64,000 nt of DNA from Azadirachta indica (lineage: Eukaryota; Streptophyta; Magnoliopsida; Sapindales; Meliaceae). The position numbers were made by a program, and so were the translations under genes. Numbering within the stretch: position 1 is the first letter of the stretch; each line of letters opens with the position of its first letter. Below are positions 62,273 through 64,000 of this stretch, in pieces. The notes under the pieces were generated by a model. That model saw only the letters and a list, made by a program, of their open reading frames with translations, had not been told where the DNA came from and did not search any database. The stretch is taken from the NCBI GenBank assembly GCA_022749755.1, contig CM040452.1, positions 19,920,350 through 19,984,349 of the forward strand. The letters are read 5' to 3'.

Positions 62273-64000
62273 TTATCCTTCAGACTGATCTAATTTTATG
62301 CCATTGTTTCCAACGTTTAAATCTGGGGCAAATCTAACTTCCTCGGACGTGTTTGGAGAGCTTCCGGGACTTTCTGAGTTGCCGACTGTCCGACAGAATC
62401 GCTGTTCCTGATGCCCCCAGTGTCTCAGAAAAATCAACACCAGCATCCTTGTTGTTCTTTGTACGAGCAGACTCTCATTTATTTTCCAGTTGCAATGACT
62501 CAGATATATTAAGAGAGCAATTGTCGAAGTCCCTGCGGTTAACGCAAAAAGAACCCAGAAGCCACTGGGGCTAAGGCTTGAAATATCATCATCCAAGTCC
62601 ACATCCGTGCATTTTTCGGATGCAAGCATGCTGGTTTCTAATTCTCGTAGCTTGCCATTTTCAGATACCTTCAGTAGTGCTTCATTTACAGTTGGAAGCA
62701 AAGGAGATCCTTTTGGAAAAGCCTGAAACACAAAACACCCATTAAAATCTATTACTCTTAAGCTGTAACATTGCTAAATATTAAATGAAAAGTAAAAGAA
62801 GTGAGAAGAAGAGTTACGAATCCAAGTCCTCCGACTTTATAAGTTGGCCCAGCTATGGTAAAGCCTTTGCAGTACTTTGCAAGAAATATTCTGGCCACAG
62901 CAACTTCAAGAAATATGGCTGCGATCTGTCTGCTTTTAAGGTCATTTACATATCGTTCGAGAGAGGTATAACCCTTAAGGTTTCTTTGGTTAAATTGCAA
63001 AACATCGACCAGATAACTTAATGCAAATGACACATTAGAGTAGCCAACTATTGCATCACTATTCTTCAGAGTCTCAATGTTATCGACTGTTGGTTCCAGA
63101 CCTTGGATAGTTAGCATGCTGGTCAGATTTGCTGTGTAAGTCTGACTAATTACAAGCGTCACAAACAGCCACACCACCATTACCAACCGCGATAAATTGC
63201 TATGTAGTTTTTCTCCTTTGATCAGTGACATCAAAACCAAAAAGTAGTGTCAACGGCAAAATGACAACTCTTTATAATCTATACATATATATATATATAT
63301 ATAGGGAAAGATTTATCATATAACGTGCTTTCCTAGGGTGTATATATGATGTATAAATGCAACTTCTAATTAATTTCCTACATCAACTGAGAGAAAAATA
63401 GTTACCATGCAAGGAGAAAAGTGAGCTGAAGGATAACCAGAGAAAGGTGCCCGTTTGCTGCAATGCAGATCCATGGAGCTCAGGCCAGTGATTTCGCTCT
63501 ATTACCCACACTACAAATCCATTGTAGATGCTTATCATGGTTATTAGAATCCACATGGCCTTTGTGAAAGGTTTCATGAATATCAAAGCTTTGTTGCTTG
63601 ATTTTTGAACGGGGACAATCATCACCAATCCTGATTCTGTGTAGGGGTGTGTGAAGTCTGCGTACTGGCATCTCTCGGCCACTATTGCTACATCACCAAC
63701 TACTGCATCGAAGTTCTGCTCCCATACAATTGACAAGAATTATGAGTACGGTTTAGCCCAATCGAATAAATAGTTCTTTTGTTATTATATTAATGATTCA
63801 GAATCAAATGAATGTGGAACATGAAATGCGACGGTAGATTTCGTACCTTGATGTAAATCTGTTTCACTAAATCATCATATGAGCCGCTGAAGTTTTGAAA
63901 TTTGTATGGCAAATAGAATGGCAACTGATCCAAGACAGCTTGGAAAAGCTCAATTGAAAATCCGCCAAAGACGACGGCATTTGTCTCCTCGTCATGATAA
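62273..64000 (-). CDS. GLR2: Glutamate receptor-like channel (GLR), 3' part
   Basis: Plasma-membrane ligand-gated cation channel of the plant GLR family, probably clade 2. Four exons in view on minus: beyond 64000 to 63847, 63406-63715, 62818-63215 and 62273-62722, in frame. The visible protein starts in the ligand-binding domain (VVFGGFSIELFQAVLDQLPF). It continues through NFDAVVGD and FTHPYTESGLVMIVP, then M1 (AMWILITMISIYNGFVVWVI), the pore loop (SALQQTGTFLWLSFSSLFSL) and M3 with the gate motif SQTYTANLTSML. The second ligand lobe follows, then M4 (FWVLFALTAGTSTIALLIYL) and a cytosolic tail. The N-terminal amino-terminal domain lies outside the window. The copia element sits about 300 bases beyond its stop. 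Confidence 0.93.

Noticed and set aside
1..64000. CRISPR arrays, operons, riboswitches or phage features
   Set aside because: The window is plant nuclear DNA; repeats seen are microsatellites, tandem duplications and transposons without spacer-repeat structure.

Overview
This window is nuclear DNA from a flowering plant. The genes are split by many short, AT-rich GT-AG introns, the spacers are very AT-rich and full of microsatellites, and the protein families are plant-specific (SAWADEE-homeodomain, RABA1, group E bZIP, GLR). The proteins look like those of a core eudicot, most likely a rosid tree or shrub. I cannot name the species from the sequence alone. I saw no rRNA, tRNA, CRISPR or prokaryotic features.

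Layout, left to right. 1-3230 is spacer. A minus-strand run follows: a zinc-type quinone oxidoreductase of the RTN4IP1 class (3231-6726), a SAWADEE homeodomain protein of the SHH2 type (7341-12600), transcription elongation factor ELOF1 (13812-15154) and RNA exonuclease 4 (17253-20169). Next come three plus-strand genes: a PDAP1-like phosphoprotein (21789-26834), a RING-H2 E3 ligase of the RHG1A/MBR type (32490-34963) and an intronless F-box/LRR protein (36338-37204). A RABA1 GTPase (37694-39641, minus) converges on the F-box gene. An AT-rich repeat block (39.8-43.3 kb) contains a 1.67 kb foldback element that ends 82 bases before the start codon of homogentisate 1,2-dioxygenase (43404-46913, plus). 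After a 4.4 kb spacer there is a group E bZIP factor (51276-53148, plus). A complete but decayed Ty1/copia retrotransposon with both LTRs and a TGATC target duplication occupies 56356-61964 (coding on minus). The 3' part of a clade-2-like glutamate receptor (62273 to beyond 64000, minus) ends the window.

All exon models were built by hand from splice-site consensus, reading-frame closure and family similarity. Nine multi-exon genes close in frame from ATG to stop, the F-box gene is a single exon, and the GLR is cut by the window edge. The genes do not form one pathway. They are ordinary housekeeping and regulatory genes: transcription and chromatin (SHH2, ELOF1, bZIP), RNA processing (REX4), ubiquitination (RING, F-box), trafficking (RABA1), tyrosine catabolism (HGD) and signalling (GLR).

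I found no convincing new multi-gene system. The points most worth a second look are the long-TIR foldback element directly upstream of the dioxygenase, a GC-AG intron in the RING gene, the copia insertion that splits an older tandem duplication, and several local tandem duplications.
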